A stretch of DNA of 64,000 nt from Rhodosorus marinus (Eukaryota; Rhodophyta; Stylonematophyceae; Stylonematales; Stylonemataceae), in the NCBI GenBank assembly GCA_029953675.1, contig JAMWBK010000007.1, positions 1,116,001-1,180,000 of the forward strand, given 5' to 3'. Below the pieces are notes generated by a model that had not been told where the DNA came from, made no database searches, and saw nothing but the letters and a program-made list of their open reading frames with translations. Position 1 is the first letter of the stretch, and the number at the start of each line of letters is the position of its first letter. Position numbers and translations under genes: made by a program. Of this stretch, positions 19,210-31,396 are shown piece by piece.

Positions 19210-21512
19210 CCAGACATATGAAAGATAACACTACGAAGCTTACCCAAGTACTTCACAAATCCACTTCACAGCCCCCAAAGAGAACTTTGCTTCCAACCCG
19301 CAACTGAGGCTCTCCAGACTTCACCGGGGATTCAATCAGCTCAGCTCTTCCCTTCTCAAACCTCCTCGCACCACCCTTCCGGAAACCAGCGCTGAGAGGC
19401 TCCAAACTTCAAAATCAATAATAACTATCACTACAAATAAAAATAATAATTAACCATATCAATCTAAATAATCAACCTCCTCTTAAGATTCCACCCGTAC
19501 AATTTTTCGTTACTTTAATCCCCCTAAAACAGGTTAATTATTAATCTAAATGATATATTGGAAAGAATGTCATTCCTGATGTACCCTGATGAATTCAAGC
19601 ACATCAGTCATTATTAAAAGTGAATGGATTTAAACTTGTTTTGTATAGGTGACGAATAAAATAAATTTCAGAGAGCGCGTGTGTATGGCGCACTTCTTCG
19701 AGCGGAATGATAGTCAACTCTGTACTTTAGCGCTGGACCAAAATACATAATAATGGATATTTTGGTATAAATATTGTACATACTCGACTCAGAGACGGAA
19801 GACTATCTTTTGTTTATGAGGAAATTTTGATAGGGTGATTCAAGTTTTAGATATATTTGGGGAGCACCGCTAGGTATGGGTGGGGGGAGGGGATGGGCTG
19901 GGGAGTTTCCGCCGTTTCTTAGCGACCTTGTTTCTGGAGTTGAACGGTTCTCGACGAAAGTCGGAGGGAAACATTCAGTCGGGGCGTTTGAGACCCTGAT
20001 CACAGGTTACAATTAAGCGCTAGCGCTTCTTGCGTATGGCACGGTCGTTGAGACCTTGTATCTAGTAAGACAAAGTAAAAAGTGAACAGCGACTGCATCT
20101 CTGCAGCCTCGTGAGTAGGCAATCAGATGGAGGCTGGGGAGACGATCGGTTACGGATACTTGGCAATCAGCGCATCCTAGAACGCATAAACGAGCTCTGT
20201 CAGCAATACGACACTATTCAATTCCGCCGTGCAAAGAGTGAAGAGCCTACATGCGACCAGCAGCTTGGTCGGGAGCAAACCCAGACATTGAACCTGTAGC
20301 CGTTTCCGACACATTCTAGCCCTTGCTAGCTGATGAAACTCCTATGGCACCGAGAAACCAGTTCTTTCATATTCCGGCGCTGGAATATGGATTGAACTTT
20401 ACTGTTGATCTCTGTCAAGGGATTTCTTCTGCCGGCTAAGTGTCATTTGTTGAGCGATCTAGAACCGCCCTACGAAAGCTGCTATGGTATGTATGTTAGG
20501 GAATCCCTCTACAGGATGTTATTCGTTTGGACGAAACATCATGACCAGATCTTTTATGATCGAAATGTATTTGGGTCTTGCTCTTGCGTCAGACTCAAAA
20601 AATAGGGTGCCGACTTCCGGGAGGTGGACCTGGCGGAGTGCTTCTTGGTCCCCTAGGATTCACTCTGTCATAGCGTCAGCCGGTGTTTCTATGGCATGGA
20701 ATCACAGTAACGTACCGTACAAAAGCGAAGCCGGGCGAGAAGGTTGTTCTGGGCAACGTTTTCTCCTTTGTCAGGCCGAGATGCGTTCTTGCGATGTATG
20801 TTCGGTACCGTTCGGACTCTACCTTTGGAGTGGATGAATATTTTGAATTCTCACAGGACAGAAAAGCAGCGAACCTCGAACCGCTGATTGGTCATGAGAC
20901 TGCTTACCTAGCCCGCGGAACGGGCCTCGCAAGTGTAGGTTCAGATTGGCAGCCGTATTCGAAGATACGACAACGTTTCGATTGTTTTCCCTTGCTAGGA
21001 AGAACAATGAACCATCCGGACGCCTTTTTCGACGACGCCGTTGTTTTTTTTCCGGTGTTAACCTTGTGATCGTGCTATCCGGTTCTCTGGAGTAGCTAGT
21101 GGAGTATCAGAATGGTGTCTGAGAGGATATATTCGGTTCTCGCGGCAGTAATCGATTCACAACCGCAGCATGCGATAATGACGTTGCTCGAAAACAAAAA
21201 AAACCTCTCGCGTACGCACAAGGTTCGGTCGAGGTGCGCTCGCTGCCATACTATGTAGAGAAGTTTTTCTTTGTCCACCGGTGCACGGCAAATCCCACAT
21301 GGAGCTCCCATGCAAGAGAAAACGTGACGATTAGCTCGATGTTGATCCAGACAAGGGGGTTGCACTCCCACCTGGGGTACCACATAAAAAAATACGAGGG
21401 TTAAAAAGTGTAAAAGGCGAAAAACGCTATAGGTTGAGCCAATACTTTAACAAAAGCTCAGAAACCACTGTATATAGAGGGTTGAGAGCTGTGGTGTGAG
21501 GACAATGACCTG

Positions 21513-21612
21513 TGCAAACTATGTGTAGTTCCCGCGCTTTTGAGAACCCCGAATATCTTATCTGCAAACTATGTGAAGTTCCCGCGCTTTTGAGAACCCT
21601 GAATATCTTATC
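21513..21612. repeat. 50-bp direct tandem duplication
   Basis: Two adjacent 50-bp units (21513-21562 and 21563-21612), beginning TGCAAACTATGTG and ending in CGAATATCTTATC or TGAATATCTTATC, differ at only two positions. The near identity points to a recent duplication. Confidence 0.9.
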
Positions 21613-21654
21613 TACTATTCTGAACAGGTTTTTGGAGTGTTTTGGATAGCGTGG

Positions 21655-22055
21655 AGAAAGTGTAGAGTGTGGAAAAGTGTAGAACGGTAGAGGTGTAGAA
21701 GTGTAGAGGTGTAGAAGTTTAGAGGTGTAGAATTGTAGAGGTGTAGAAGTGTAGATGTGTAGACGTGCATAGATGTAGAAGCGTAGAAGTGTAGAGGTGT
21801 AGAAGTGTAGAGGTGCAGAGGTGTAGGGGTGGAGAAGTGTAGAGGTGTAGAGGTGTAGAGGTGTAGAGGTGCAGAAGTGTAGAAGTGCAGAAGTGTAGAA
21901 GTGTAGAAGTGCAGAAGGGTAGAAGTGTAGAAGTGTAGAAGTGTAGAAGTGTAGAAGGGTAGAAGTGTAGAAGTGTAGAAGTGTAGAAGTGCAGAAGTGT
22001 AGAAGTGTAGAAGTGCAGAAGTGTAGAAGTGCAGAAGTTTAGAAGTGTAAAAAGT
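21655..22055. repeat. 9-bp minisatellite (GTGTAGAAG)n
   Basis: About 400 bases built from the 9-mer GTGTAGAAG with common variants GTGTAGAGG and GTGCAGAAG, over 40 copies. The left half is enriched in the GAGG variant and the right half in GAAG, so the array has internal structure. It gives a spurious minus-strand open frame of repeating CTSTLLHFYTSTLL. Confidence 0.95.
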
Positions 22056-22579
22056 TGTAAAATGTGAAAACAGTGCAAAATATGAAGAGGGTACAACATA
22101 AAATTGGAGTCCCTCGCACCCCCCAACTTGGATCCAGAGCTTGTACTGTGTACAATCAGATGAGCGCTGAGCTCATATGCCATGTGGTGGTAGACCCGTC
22201 TGCACGCCGAGGAGGGAAATTCGGTCTTTTGGGTCAGGGGCTCGTGGACGGATTTTCCTTGCGAGCCGATATACCCCCGAGGGGATTGGTTATCTAATCG
22301 GTACAAGAGCTGCGGCTTGGTAGGCTAGACGCTGGCGACGCGGACTCTTTCGAGCGCTGATAAAGTTGGTGAGCGTATACTTGGTTTGGGCCAACAGCAA
22401 TTCGTCGTATTGAACAAAATTGGAAGCGCGCCTTTATTGAAACTCTATAATGCGGTCTGCGGGCACAACAGACCTTGCGCGCTAGCCTAGCCAATTTAGG
22501 CGCAGATATTGGAACTCTATGATGGGGGGCCTGCGGTCACATCAGACCCATCTTTGCGCGAAGGGCTAGCCAAACCGAC

Positions 22580-23534
22580 TTACACGAAGTAGGGAGCGAC
22601 ACCAGCGACCCAGGTTGCGACGTCTGGTTGCTTAACACCCATGACGGCCTCATAGTCACCAGTATCGTTCAGGTAGGCCACGCCCTCGTCGATGCCATGG
22701 TAGAGGTCCATGATCCCGTCAGCCTGCCACTCTTGAAATCCCATTCCCATGAACGCCTGTTTGGCCGATTCGTATGGAACCTGAACGTAGCTGATTTCCT
22801 TTCCCATCGAAGCGGTGAAGGCATCAGCAACCTCTCCGAAAGTATGCGCTGGAGCAGTCACCTTGTACGTCATTTCTGTATGGGGTGCAGGGTTGGACAT
22901 GATTTTGGCGGCCATTTGTCCCACATTTTCAGTAACTGTGGGCGTGTACGGCGCCGTCCGATCAACTGGGCAGTAAATAGCCGACTGAGATACAATGCTG
23001 TCCTAAACTCACAGGACAAGAATGTAAGAGTTTTCTCGAGACCGCTCTGTGACTGTCATTAAGTATAGCCTAACATACCTTGAACCCCCAGTAGTTTTCC
23101 ATGAACAACGGGAGTCTGAGAATTGTCCACTCGAATCCGAGCAACTTGATCCCATCTTCGATAAACTTGAACTGTCTTCCGAAGACTGAATCAGTGCCTG
23201 CGTTAAGAACGGAGACGACCATGACGTGTTTTACGCCAGCGGTGGATGCGCTCTTCATTGTCTTGAGCACAAGCGGCGCGCGATCCGCAACTCCAGGACT
23301 GACAATAAAAAGACAATCCACGCCAACAAGCGAAGCAGCCAGACCCGCATCGCCCATCTCCGCCTTCACCACATTAATCCCCGGCAGTTCCGCCAACGCA
23401 GTCGCGGTCTCCGGGTTCCGAACTCCAGCCTTAATCACCATTGTCGCCTCATCATACAGAGCCGACAATGCCTTGCATGTCGACATTCCAATGGTTCCAG
23501 TCGCACCAATCACCATCAACGTCTTCTTCTCCAT
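22580..23534 (-). CDS. NmrA-like NAD(P)-binding protein (2 exons)
   Basis: Exon 1 is 23534-23079 and exon 2 is 22984-22580, joined by a 94-bp GT-AG intron in phase 0, for 286 residues. The start chosen is MEKKTLMVIG; the frame continues 12 codons upstream without an ATG. A Rossmann GATGTIG lies at residues 9-15. MENYWGF ends exon 1. Exon 2 supplies the YCPVDRTAPYTPTVTENVG segment typical of atypical short-chain dehydrogenases of the NmrA/QOR2/HSCARG type. These act as quinone reductases or as NADP(H) redox sensors without catalysis. The catalytic Tyr-Lys pair of classical SDRs is not evident. No targeting signal is seen, so it is probably cytosolic. The exact substrate is not readable. Confidence 0.85.
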
Positions 23535-23539
23535 CTTTC

Positions 23540-24730
23540 CGATAAACCAAATAAAATAAACACCAACCAAAATCTAACTACAGAACAAAACAACAAGACC
23601 AAAACATAGGATTCCTCGATGCTTCTCTACCTTCCCCTCCAGCAGCTCCTCCTCTTCATCCCCCGGCAAACCGATCTTACCCCAATCTAACAGAATTCCT
23701 CAATATCCCCAAATTGACAATCCCCAATTTCTCCTCTTAATTGCGAAATCATTCAAAACATATTACCCCTTTTCAAGAACAACACAAATCATATATCTCT
23801 GATAGAATAAATAAAATAAAAGATAATCTTTTTTATGGATTGTTTTATACCCCTCTTAGTTCTGTTTGTTAGTCATTGGCAATCAGGTTTGTACAAACTG
23901 CATTTACTAATATTATTTTAGCCCTAAATAAACCGTTTTGTTTTTACAATCGAAAAGGGACAAGCTGTCCTTCGATTTTATTTTTTATTTTATTTTTTGC
24001 GGGAGGGGGATCGGCTGTTCGATAAGCTGATATAGAGGAGATTGATAATGGCAGCACGATCAGAATGTGTGTGGATACAGTTTTTGGATGCTTTCGTTGA
24101 TTAGAGGATCTCAGATTCTGCACCGTCTCCAGGGTCTATTGCCGAAAAGTCCGACGATCCCTGTCCTGTGTGATCGACACTCTGGAGAAGATCGATCGGT
24201 GAGGGGCAGCAAGATCGGACTGTGGGCAGATATCCTCGGGGTTTGTTCGGTTTATTAGAGGATCTCCGCGATCTATTCAATCTCCGCGATCTATTCAATC
24301 TCCGCGATCTATTCAAGTTTCTGCACCCATACCCAGGATCCACTGCGAGACTCGCCTCACGATCCTTGTACTATGGGAGAACCTTTCTCCAGAGGATCGA
24401 TTGTAGTAGCACGCTCAGGCCGTCGGTGGACATCCTTTGTGTTCCTTGGTTGATCAAATGATCTGCATGACCTTCTGAAGCTCTTTTCCTTTGTCGAGCA
24501 ACCAGTTACTTCCGCATCATCCGCGGTTTGTATCTCGCGGCGGGTCCTACGCTTGTGAACGAAGCGCCGAATTCGACATTACCCCTTATGTACAAAATGG
24601 CCAAACTGCGCACTTGGTGAACAAGGATCTGCCAAAGGCAGGCAGTCCGCTAGGAACATATACGAACCACTCTTCAACCTAGACGAGCAATACAGTATAT
24701 AAATGCAAAAAAACGCCAAAATTTCTAAGT
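23540..24730. other. Intergenic, AT-rich
   Basis: About 1.2 kb upstream of the NmrA-like gene. AT-rich between 23740 and 24000; no coding frame is supported. A short 18-bp triplication lies at 24264-24317, and tRNA-Leu follows. Confidence 0.5.
24264..24317. repeat. 18-bp tandem triplication
   Basis: Three head-to-tail copies of CTCCGCGATCTATTCAAT, the last differing at its final base. Function unknown; a simple minisatellite. Confidence 0.9.
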
Positions 24731-24814
24731 GGTGAGATGGCCGAGCGGTCTAAGGCGCTGCGTTCAGGTCGCAGTCAACATCTGTTGGCGTGGGTTCGAA
24801 TCCCACTCTCATCA
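24731..24814 (+). tRNA. tRNA-Leu(CAG)
   Basis: An 84-nt sequence that folds as a class II tRNA. The acceptor stem is GGTGAGA with TCTCATC (one G-T pair) and discriminator A. The D arm is GGCCGAGCGGTCTAAGGC. The anticodon stem CTGCG/CGCAG closes the loop TTCAGGT (anticodon CAG). The long variable arm is CAACATCTGTTG, and the T arm is GTGGG TTCGAAT CCCAC. No intron is present. CCA is not encoded, as expected for a eukaryotic nuclear gene. It reads CUG leucine codons. Confidence 0.96.
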
Positions 24815-25101
24815 ACATTATGCAAGCCGTTAGCTAGTTTTTCCTTTGCGGTGAAAGCGTGCAAGGTCATGCTAACAAAGCTTTTGCAGACCAATTCTCA
24901 AGGAAGAGCTTGCGATGCATACCCTAATTGGCCGTAGCCACCACATCTCCAAGCTCAGCTGTGCGGACTCTTGACGTTTTCAAGGGTTTACGTCAGACGG
25001 TTTCCGGCCCATAACTGACTTTAATGTGACCAGAGGGATACTTTTCAAGACAAGTAGACCTACACTACTATTCTGAGACAGAATCGGCTTTGCCAAATGA
25101 G

Positions 25102-26501
25102 TTAGAGGTCGTCAACGCCCATCTGATGAAGAGCTGCGTACTGCTGTTCATGCAGATGCTTTGGAACAGTTTCGTACACGTCCGACATCATGCCTGTTAC
25201 CGGTGGTTTTCGTTCTCTTTCTGCGGCTTCAAGCGCATGCTGTAGTTTTCCAATGTAGGAAGAGACATTGAATCAGTGGAACTGGCCCAATAAGCTTGCT
25301 GAGGAATCCGGATAGGCACTCACCAAACACTCTGCCCTAACGTGGTCCCTAAACTCTCTATCCTCCTGGTCTGTCCAAAGCTTTCTGTCGTACAAGTATG
25401 CTCGAAAGCGGTCGATTGCAGAGAGCTGATGACCTACACTTTGAAGCTCATCGGGATCCCTATATCGTGTGGAATCGTCGCTCGTTGAATGATGTCCGCT
25501 TCTGTACGTGACCAGCTCTAAAAGAACGGGCGATTGAGTACTTAAGCACTTGGATCGAGCGTCAGATACTGCTGCGTATACAGCAATAGCATCGTTTCCG
25601 TCCACGCGCAAAGCATCTATTCCATAGCCCTGACCTCGGCTGAGCACACCGTCACCGTGATATTGTTCTTCCGTTGGAGTTGAGATCGCATAGCCGTTGT
25701 TTCGACAGAGGAAGAGTACTGGACATTGTAACGTAGATGCGAAGTTGAGAGCTGCATGAAAATCTCCTTCAGAAGACGCACCCTCCCCAAAGTAGCAGGC
25801 AGCAATTCGTTTCTCTGGCGTTCGAGAACAAGCCGTCGATGAGCTGTTTAGCTGTTTCGCTAATGGCTGAGGGAGTGGTATGCTACTCACCTTCCTTGAG
25901 CTTCATATGATAAGCGGCGCCAACAGCGTGAGGTAGCTGCGTTCCCAGAGGAGATGAGATTGTATGTACGTGCAACTCCTTCGAGCCGTAGTGTACGGGC
26001 ATCTGACGACCCTTCCCAGGATCCTTTGTTGTACTACAGCATTGATTTGCGACCTCATCTAATCCAAAACCCCTCCAAAGGAATAGGCCTTGCTCACGGT
26101 ACTGAGCGAAAACTTCGTCGCTTTGGTTCAAAGCAGCTGCTGAGGCCACTACAGAAGCTTCCTCGCCTGTCGAAACGGGTGTAAATCCCCTCAGTACATG
26201 AAGACTCATACCAGGTGAAGACTACTGGCTTATAGTTACCTGAGCATGTCATGTAAAACGAGATCCGGCCCTGTCTTTGAGCCAGGTAAAAGATATCATC
26301 CATAACGCTCGTTCGGACCATCGTCTTGTACACTTCCTTCCTTGTCTCAGTTGGCATGCCATTTTCAAACCGCCTACCGGTTTTGTCAATCTTACCGTTC
26401 CCGTCCATGACCCGGAAGCTTGGGCGTGGCCGGATACTCGACGCAGCCACATACTCCAGTTTGTTTATGAAGGAACCCGCACGTCTCACCGCCGCGCTCA
26501 T
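25102..26501 (-). CDS. BCKDHA: Branched-chain 2-oxoacid dehydrogenase E1 alpha subunit (4 exons)
   Basis: Exons 26501-26240, 26166-25891, 25814-25324 and 25239-25102, with introns of 73, 76 and 84 bp, give 388 residues. The protein follows E1 alpha of the mitochondrial branched-chain complex closely. It has FINKLEYV, FRVMD, RQGRISFYMT, GKGRQMPVHYG, ISSPLGTQLPHAVGAAY, the thiamine-diphosphate motif GEGASSEGDFHAALNFA...CRNNGYAISTP, and the phosphorylation loop GHHSTSDDSTRYRDPDE. The C-terminus has MMSDVYETVP. It decarboxylates the 2-oxoacids of Leu, Ile and Val together with E1 beta. The first two exon junctions fall inside conserved blocks. The N-terminus starts almost at the conserved core, leaving only about a dozen residues (MSAAVRRAGSF) for a mitochondrial signal. 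The stop 7 residues upstream of the open stretch, and a candidate acceptor there, suggest a 5'-UTR intron. Confidence 0.93.
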
Positions 26502-26670
26502 CGTTTCACTCCTCAGAAACGCAAAAGCTCGACCTAGCCAAGAAAACCAAGCTCGTCAGCGTACTGCACGGATTTCCGGTCGAAGATTTTCTGTCACCCA
26601 ACCGTAGGTCGGTCACTTCGTGGACAAGGCCTCTCTCACTAGAACAAACCCCTCAAGGACGTTGAAAAAG

Positions 26671-26678
26671 TATTTATA
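26671..26678 (-). promoter_or_regulatory. TATA-like element upstream of the E1 alpha gene
   Basis: TATAAATA on the minus strand, about 170 bases upstream of the ATG. No ATG lies between it and the proposed start. A good 3' splice site (CGCTGAC then TTTTCTTGGCTAG) lies in between, so the leader may be spliced. Suggestive only. Confidence 0.4.
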
Positions 26679-29211
26679 TCCCCAGCCCCTTTGAACAAAC
26701 TACGAAAATACCTTCCCTACTATTAAAAGGCCTCTTACGCCACCGCCTCAAACCCTGGACTGTTCCAACTCCCTTAGCTGTGTCTGTCCGTGTCTCTACT
26801 GCCCCCATTTCTCAGGAGACCTACCAGTGTGCAAATACTCCAAAACACTTCGCCATCCACTCCAGCGTTCCAAACCATCAATCAGCAATCAGAGGACGAA
26901 GACCAGCAAAGGTTAAATCTAAACGGGCAGGTCGGAGGGGTCGGGGGGAGGGAGTACTGGCTGAGATTCAGTGACAATCTAATATACATCAGTACAAGAA
27001 ACAATCTGCAATCTCGCAGACCTAGTTCCCTTTCCTTAGCGGCCGAGTTCCAAGTTCCCACCAAAGCCTTGAAAACCATTTGCCTCTCCACAAGCTCTCA
27101 TTCCCCCCTGCAAAAAAACATTAAAATGAAAGAAAAAACCATAAGCTTCCACACATCAAAACTCTTTCTGAAAAAAAAAAATTCCCTTCCACCACAAACC
27201 CAAAACTATTTCACGTCTAATAATTCTTTTTTTGAGGATTCCATTCTCCACCATGCGAAACTTAGGAATTTCAACTCGACCAAATAAGATACACAGGTAC
27301 TAAGAAAATCAGTCAATTTTAGGAATCAATCACTAAAATGAGAAGGTATTGAAACTGGATTGGTTGAAATTCTAGATATGATATTGAATAGTGATACTTT
27401 ATGTGTTCGACAGACTGTCACTATCAAGTTTTTATTGTTTTTCTATATTCGGGATGAATAGGTAGCAATAGTTGACTAGGGACAGCAGACTTGGCTCTGC
27501 ATAGCAGTGCTTCGTGAACGCTCTGACTGGCACTCCTCGGGGTTACCCGTTTTGCGTTCCTCTTTTTTCTGTTGTGACGTATGAACGAGGCCTTGATGCT
27601 GGAGGCGCAAGGTGCTCTTCGCGTTGAGTAGAGTGTTTTGTTTCCGAATAGAAATCACCTTGGTATAATATCTGAAGTCCGAGGAGTGATAACGGGGCAG
27701 TAGAGCGTAGAAGAGAATTAGTTGCACTTTGCGTTGGTATGAACTTGATCATCGATTCATCACATAGATCGGTTAGGAGGAAGGAGTTTCAGACAACGGG
27801 ATTGTGTCGAGCCCTCTTCCTCCGGCGTTTTAAGAACGAGAAAGTTGCATCAGATCTTCCCAGAGGATTCCTATTAAGCTCTTAAATGCTTAGGTTGTAT
27901 TGCTCCTAGCTTGGGTTTGAAATCAAAGTCGGATGGAAGCACAACAAGATCAATTATAGGTTTCAGTTCAGTCAATACATGAATTAATTTGGAAATAAAA
28001 TTGAGTTATCAATCAATTGATGGGATGGTATGTGGTGTATGGATGTTGTTGCGAAAGGATTCGATCCGAAGTTTGCTGGGGTTACGTTCAAGTAGGTCAG
28101 AAATTCACACAACCTAGGTGTATAAGAGCTCATTAGGAATCCTTAAGCGATTACTTACTTCTTCCAAAATCGCGGAGAAAGAGGGTTCGACTCGCAAAAT
28201 CCCGTTTTGTGAACCTCCTTCACCCTAACCATTCCATGTGATTCTATTCTTTATCTCACATCAATATTAAATAGATACAAAAACAAAAACATCCACTCCA
28301 GAACTCTACCGTCTCAAGAATGTCGAGTTGCGTTTTGCTGCTAATACAACCACTCCTCTCGGTTTCCGTGCTACCGCCCTCCCCACTATCGCTTCTCGGA
28401 CTCTTTGTATTTATCAAATCCACTTTCTACTAATCGACGGCTGCAAGCATTCACCATGGATATTGAAACTGCAAGTACAAATGCTTCTCCTCTATTACTA
28501 CTCGGACCCTCAATGCTTTGTGACCATTACTACTTGGCCGGTAATCAACGACTGAAGAGTTCATCAAGTATATATTGAAAAATCATTGAATTGAGAATGC
28601 CAGTCTGTCAAAATCAGAAATAACCACGATTCAATGTCAGAGCGATTCCAAGAGTATCAATGGCGCGAGGATAGCGCTGTTGGGGTCGACATCAATGGTG
28701 AGGATAGGTGGTGGGTGACATGTTGGTTAGGATGCGCTTTGCGTTTTAGAAGGTAGCGTGACACAAATTTTGAGGTCCTATCGCATGGACGGTGCTTTGG
28801 TTGGGTTTGGTTGTTCTTCTTGGGTTCTAGCTCTTGTTTCGGTTTTCACAGCTTTGGGTTTTCATTTTTGCCTCGATTTCGTTAATGTGAGCAGAGCGGT
28901 CCGCGAGTTTGGGCTTCTCGATCGAGCTCCTGCTGTTCGTTCCTATGTTCATTCTCAAGTTCCTGATTTGAGCTCTTCCTCCTTCTTAAGACTTTGACCA
29001 TAAAACTTATTCTTTTAGACGAATGTTTAGCCAGCTGCGTGCGGACTGTGTTCTTCATGAACACGCTCGCGATTATACCCGTAGCCGTACAAAATTGCGC
29101 TTCAACATTACTGAGCAATAGCAAAGGGATTGTGACTCGTTCCAAGACCAACACACGGATGGTAGTTCATTTAAACATAGCTTCGCTGTAATTTCGTGCT
29201 TGTGAGCGTGC
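26679..29211. other. Gene-poor interval
   Basis: About 2.5 kb. No coding region is supported. The frames at 26790-27287 (plus) and 28758-28997 (plus) have random-looking composition. A short segment at about 27565-27650 resembles one at 62530-62600 (see findings). Confidence 0.5.
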
Positions 29212-30258
29212 CTACTCCGTCTTCGTTCCGGACGTTGCAGCGTCAGTCAGATCTGCTGGTGCGGTTACCGCCGTCGTAGAGAATCTCTGCCTGATCGTGT
29301 CCAACTGCGGCTGATACTTCTCCAGGTACGGCGACGCCGTGTCGTTGAATTTCTTCGATGCCAGATCAGAGTACTCCCTTGTCCTCTCCTCGGCGATCTT
29401 GTAGGCTTTCGCAGATTCCTGATTACATCATAAGAGCAAATACAGTGAGCAACCCGGGGGTTTCAATGGCGACCGGTGAGCATTCAATCTTACCTCGGCA
29501 ATCCTCTCTTGCGCTTGTGCTGCTGCTTTGTCGATTTCGTCCTTGTTCATCTCGTAGACCTTCGGAAGGATGAAAGCCGCAAGGAAAAGCACGTAGAACA
29601 AAACGAGGTCGGGGAAGATCCGTCCCACAAGGTAAACACCGAACGTCGCACCCAGCGCCTTCAACGTCGTCTTGTTGTCTTTGCACGTAACAATATCCCT
29701 TGTCTTTGTGATATTTTCGTTCAAGAAGTCGACAACCTGGGGGACCTTGGCCTGGATCGCATCTGCGTTGAATGGTTCGAGTCCAAAGCTCGGTTGCGGA
29801 ATTTTGTCCTTGCCCAAATGCCCTTCTAGCAGCTTAGCTGCATTCTTGAAAAGAAAGCTTGCAACCAAGAGCGCCATGACGAGGAACGAGAATACCGACA
29901 GGAACGAATACTTGACGAAAAGCGTCAGAATGCAAATCAAGTTAACAGATCCGAAAATTGCGCCTGAAAGCTTCAGATCTCTCCACAGCAAAATTTGCTC
30001 AACTAATCACAGAAACCAAAACCAACACAAACACAAAAGTCTAAGCACGCTTCAAGCAAACCCCCACAGAAGTTCCAAAAACTCCCACCCCCTTCCCGAC
30101 AACAAAACATCAACACAAAAACCAAATCCACTCAAATCCATAATGCAAACAAAGGACAAAATCGCCTTACCCAAAGTCTCCTCAGGAGCTTCTCCAGTAG
30201 GAGCCATAGCCGTAGTTTCATTCACCTTGGTCACAATCTCATCCGAAGTCGTCTCCAT
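29212..30258 (-). CDS. Reticulon family protein (3 exons)
   Basis: Exons 30258-30171, 30002-29494 and 29418-29212, with introns of 168 and 75 bp, give 267 residues. The true ATG is METTSD at 30258; upstream codons are not ATG. After a short acidic N-terminus comes a reticulon homology domain. It starts LLWRDLKLSGAIFG, followed by two long hydrophobic hairpins (VNLICILTLFVKYSFLSVFSFLVMA and the later FGVYLVGRIFPDLVLFYVLFLAAFILPKVYE) with a hydrophilic loop between. YEMNKDEID after the second hairpin is typical. The last exon is a charged helical tail. Reticulons wedge into the cytosolic leaflet and shape ER tubules. The second intron border restores a frame that would otherwise end in unrelated residues, supporting the model. 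Confidence 0.88.
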
Positions 30259-31396
30259 GATCAACAAAAAGCGAAAATAGCCAAGCAGAAAATAGTTCCC
30301 TAAAACAAAAAACCGAACCCAAAATCCCCCTATCCAACTCGATATCTATATCCGTCCTTCTCCTTCCTCCCCACCCTTCTCGTCAAGTTCCCTCAGACTC
30401 CAATCCCTTTTAACCCAATCCCTGTCGTCAGAATACTCGACACACCAACGGCTTTAGTTCCAGAGCATAAAACTACCACTTCAGGATTAATGCTGACCTT
30501 TACTTTCTCAGGTTTCTTGATCTTCAATGATTCCTTCTTCAGGAATTTTTCTCTCACAGATCTACCTCAAACTGATCTTGTCAGAACCATTCAACTCTGC
30601 CTACAGTCTGGAGGAGACCTCTTCAGGAGTCTTTTCTTCCCTTCCCTTCCGATCCTCTTTGCGATCAAAAACTTGAGCGCTATCACTCATCCAGATTTCC
30701 AACTACTCTATCACTTTAATCCAATAGTTATTTACCAAGTGTCTCTAATCTCTGTTTATTAGTATATGATTGGTAAAAATGTAGAAAAGTGGAAAAGTAG
30801 AAAACAATGGCGGGAGAGGCCTTTTTCTGGTTTTTCGTTTGTTTTTATTACGTTTTTTTTGTGGGACAAGGTTTTTCCTTATCAATAAAACCATTGTTAC
30901 CTTTCAAAATTATTAAAATTTCGCTTCTTGTTTTCTCCTGTTTTTCAAGGAAAGTTTTGAAAGTCGCTGATGGGTGACGCGAAATATCTTAGGGCGTCAA
31001 GAAATTTTTGAATTTTTTATGTACGGGGGCAAGGGGGTCCATGAGAATGCTATTACCGAAACCAGAGGTTAAAATACTAGCCCTCTCGATTCTGTTCTAT
31101 GATTTCCGTAGTATGTCTAATTGTAATATTTTGAGAGAATTCAAGATCTTCTATGAGTTTCTGTGGGTGCCGGTGAAAACATGGTCATTGTATTTCCAAC
31201 GGGGGTTGGGGGGTTGATTTTGTCTTCTTTGTTTTGATTGATTTACGGATTGATCGATTGGCAATGTCGTTCTTATCATTGTCGATGGCTCTCTTCCTCA
31301 ATGGATGAATGCACGGGTCAAAGGGGAAGGGGACAGTGCTCCCCATTTCCTAGTACCCCGCGGATTTGGAATACGCGAATACGTTTTCTCTTCTGC
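30259..31396. other. Intergenic with copy 1 of a 0.4-kb repeat
   Basis: Upstream of the reticulon gene. The first 500 bases are C/T-rich, then AT-rich. No gene is seen. The last 420 bases are one copy of a dispersed direct repeat (listed separately). Confidence 0.5.
30961..31381. repeat. 0.4-kb direct repeat, copy 1
   Basis: Nearly identical, in the same orientation and with equal length, to 33142-33562. Both begin near CTGATGGGTGACGCGAAATA or its variant and end at GGAATACGCGAATA. It lies 16 bases beyond the stop of the DUF1365 gene. It has no obvious terminal inverted repeats or coding capacity; the 69-codon frame inside is not conserved as protein. Confidence 0.9.

Larger units (their letters stand above)
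19210..22579. other. Gene-poor interval with minisatellites
   Basis: About 3.4 kb. The AT-rich part near 19400-19900 shows nothing. Open frames at 20405-21069 (plus) are short and unrecognised and cannot be joined with confidence. From 21510 it becomes repetitive (50-bp duplication, 9-bp satellite; listed separately). Confidence 0.5.

Noticed and set aside
20405-21069. Plus-strand frames possibly forming a gene
   Set aside because: The frames are in different phases without convincing GT-AG borders between them, and no motif is recognisable. A decayed gene is possible but cannot be shown.
21655-22055. CRISPR-like array
   Set aside because: The units are 9 bp with no unique spacers of even length. 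It is a plain minisatellite in a eukaryotic genome.
21719-22306. 195-codon minus-strand frame with repeating CTSTLLHFYTSTLL
   Set aside because: It is a translation of the 9-bp minisatellite. A 9-bp period keeps any stop-free frame open, and there are no flanking gene features.
28155-28200. T-loop-like GGTTCGACTC, possible tRNA
   Set aside because: The flanking five bases do not pair, and no D arm or acceptor stem can be found at the right distance.
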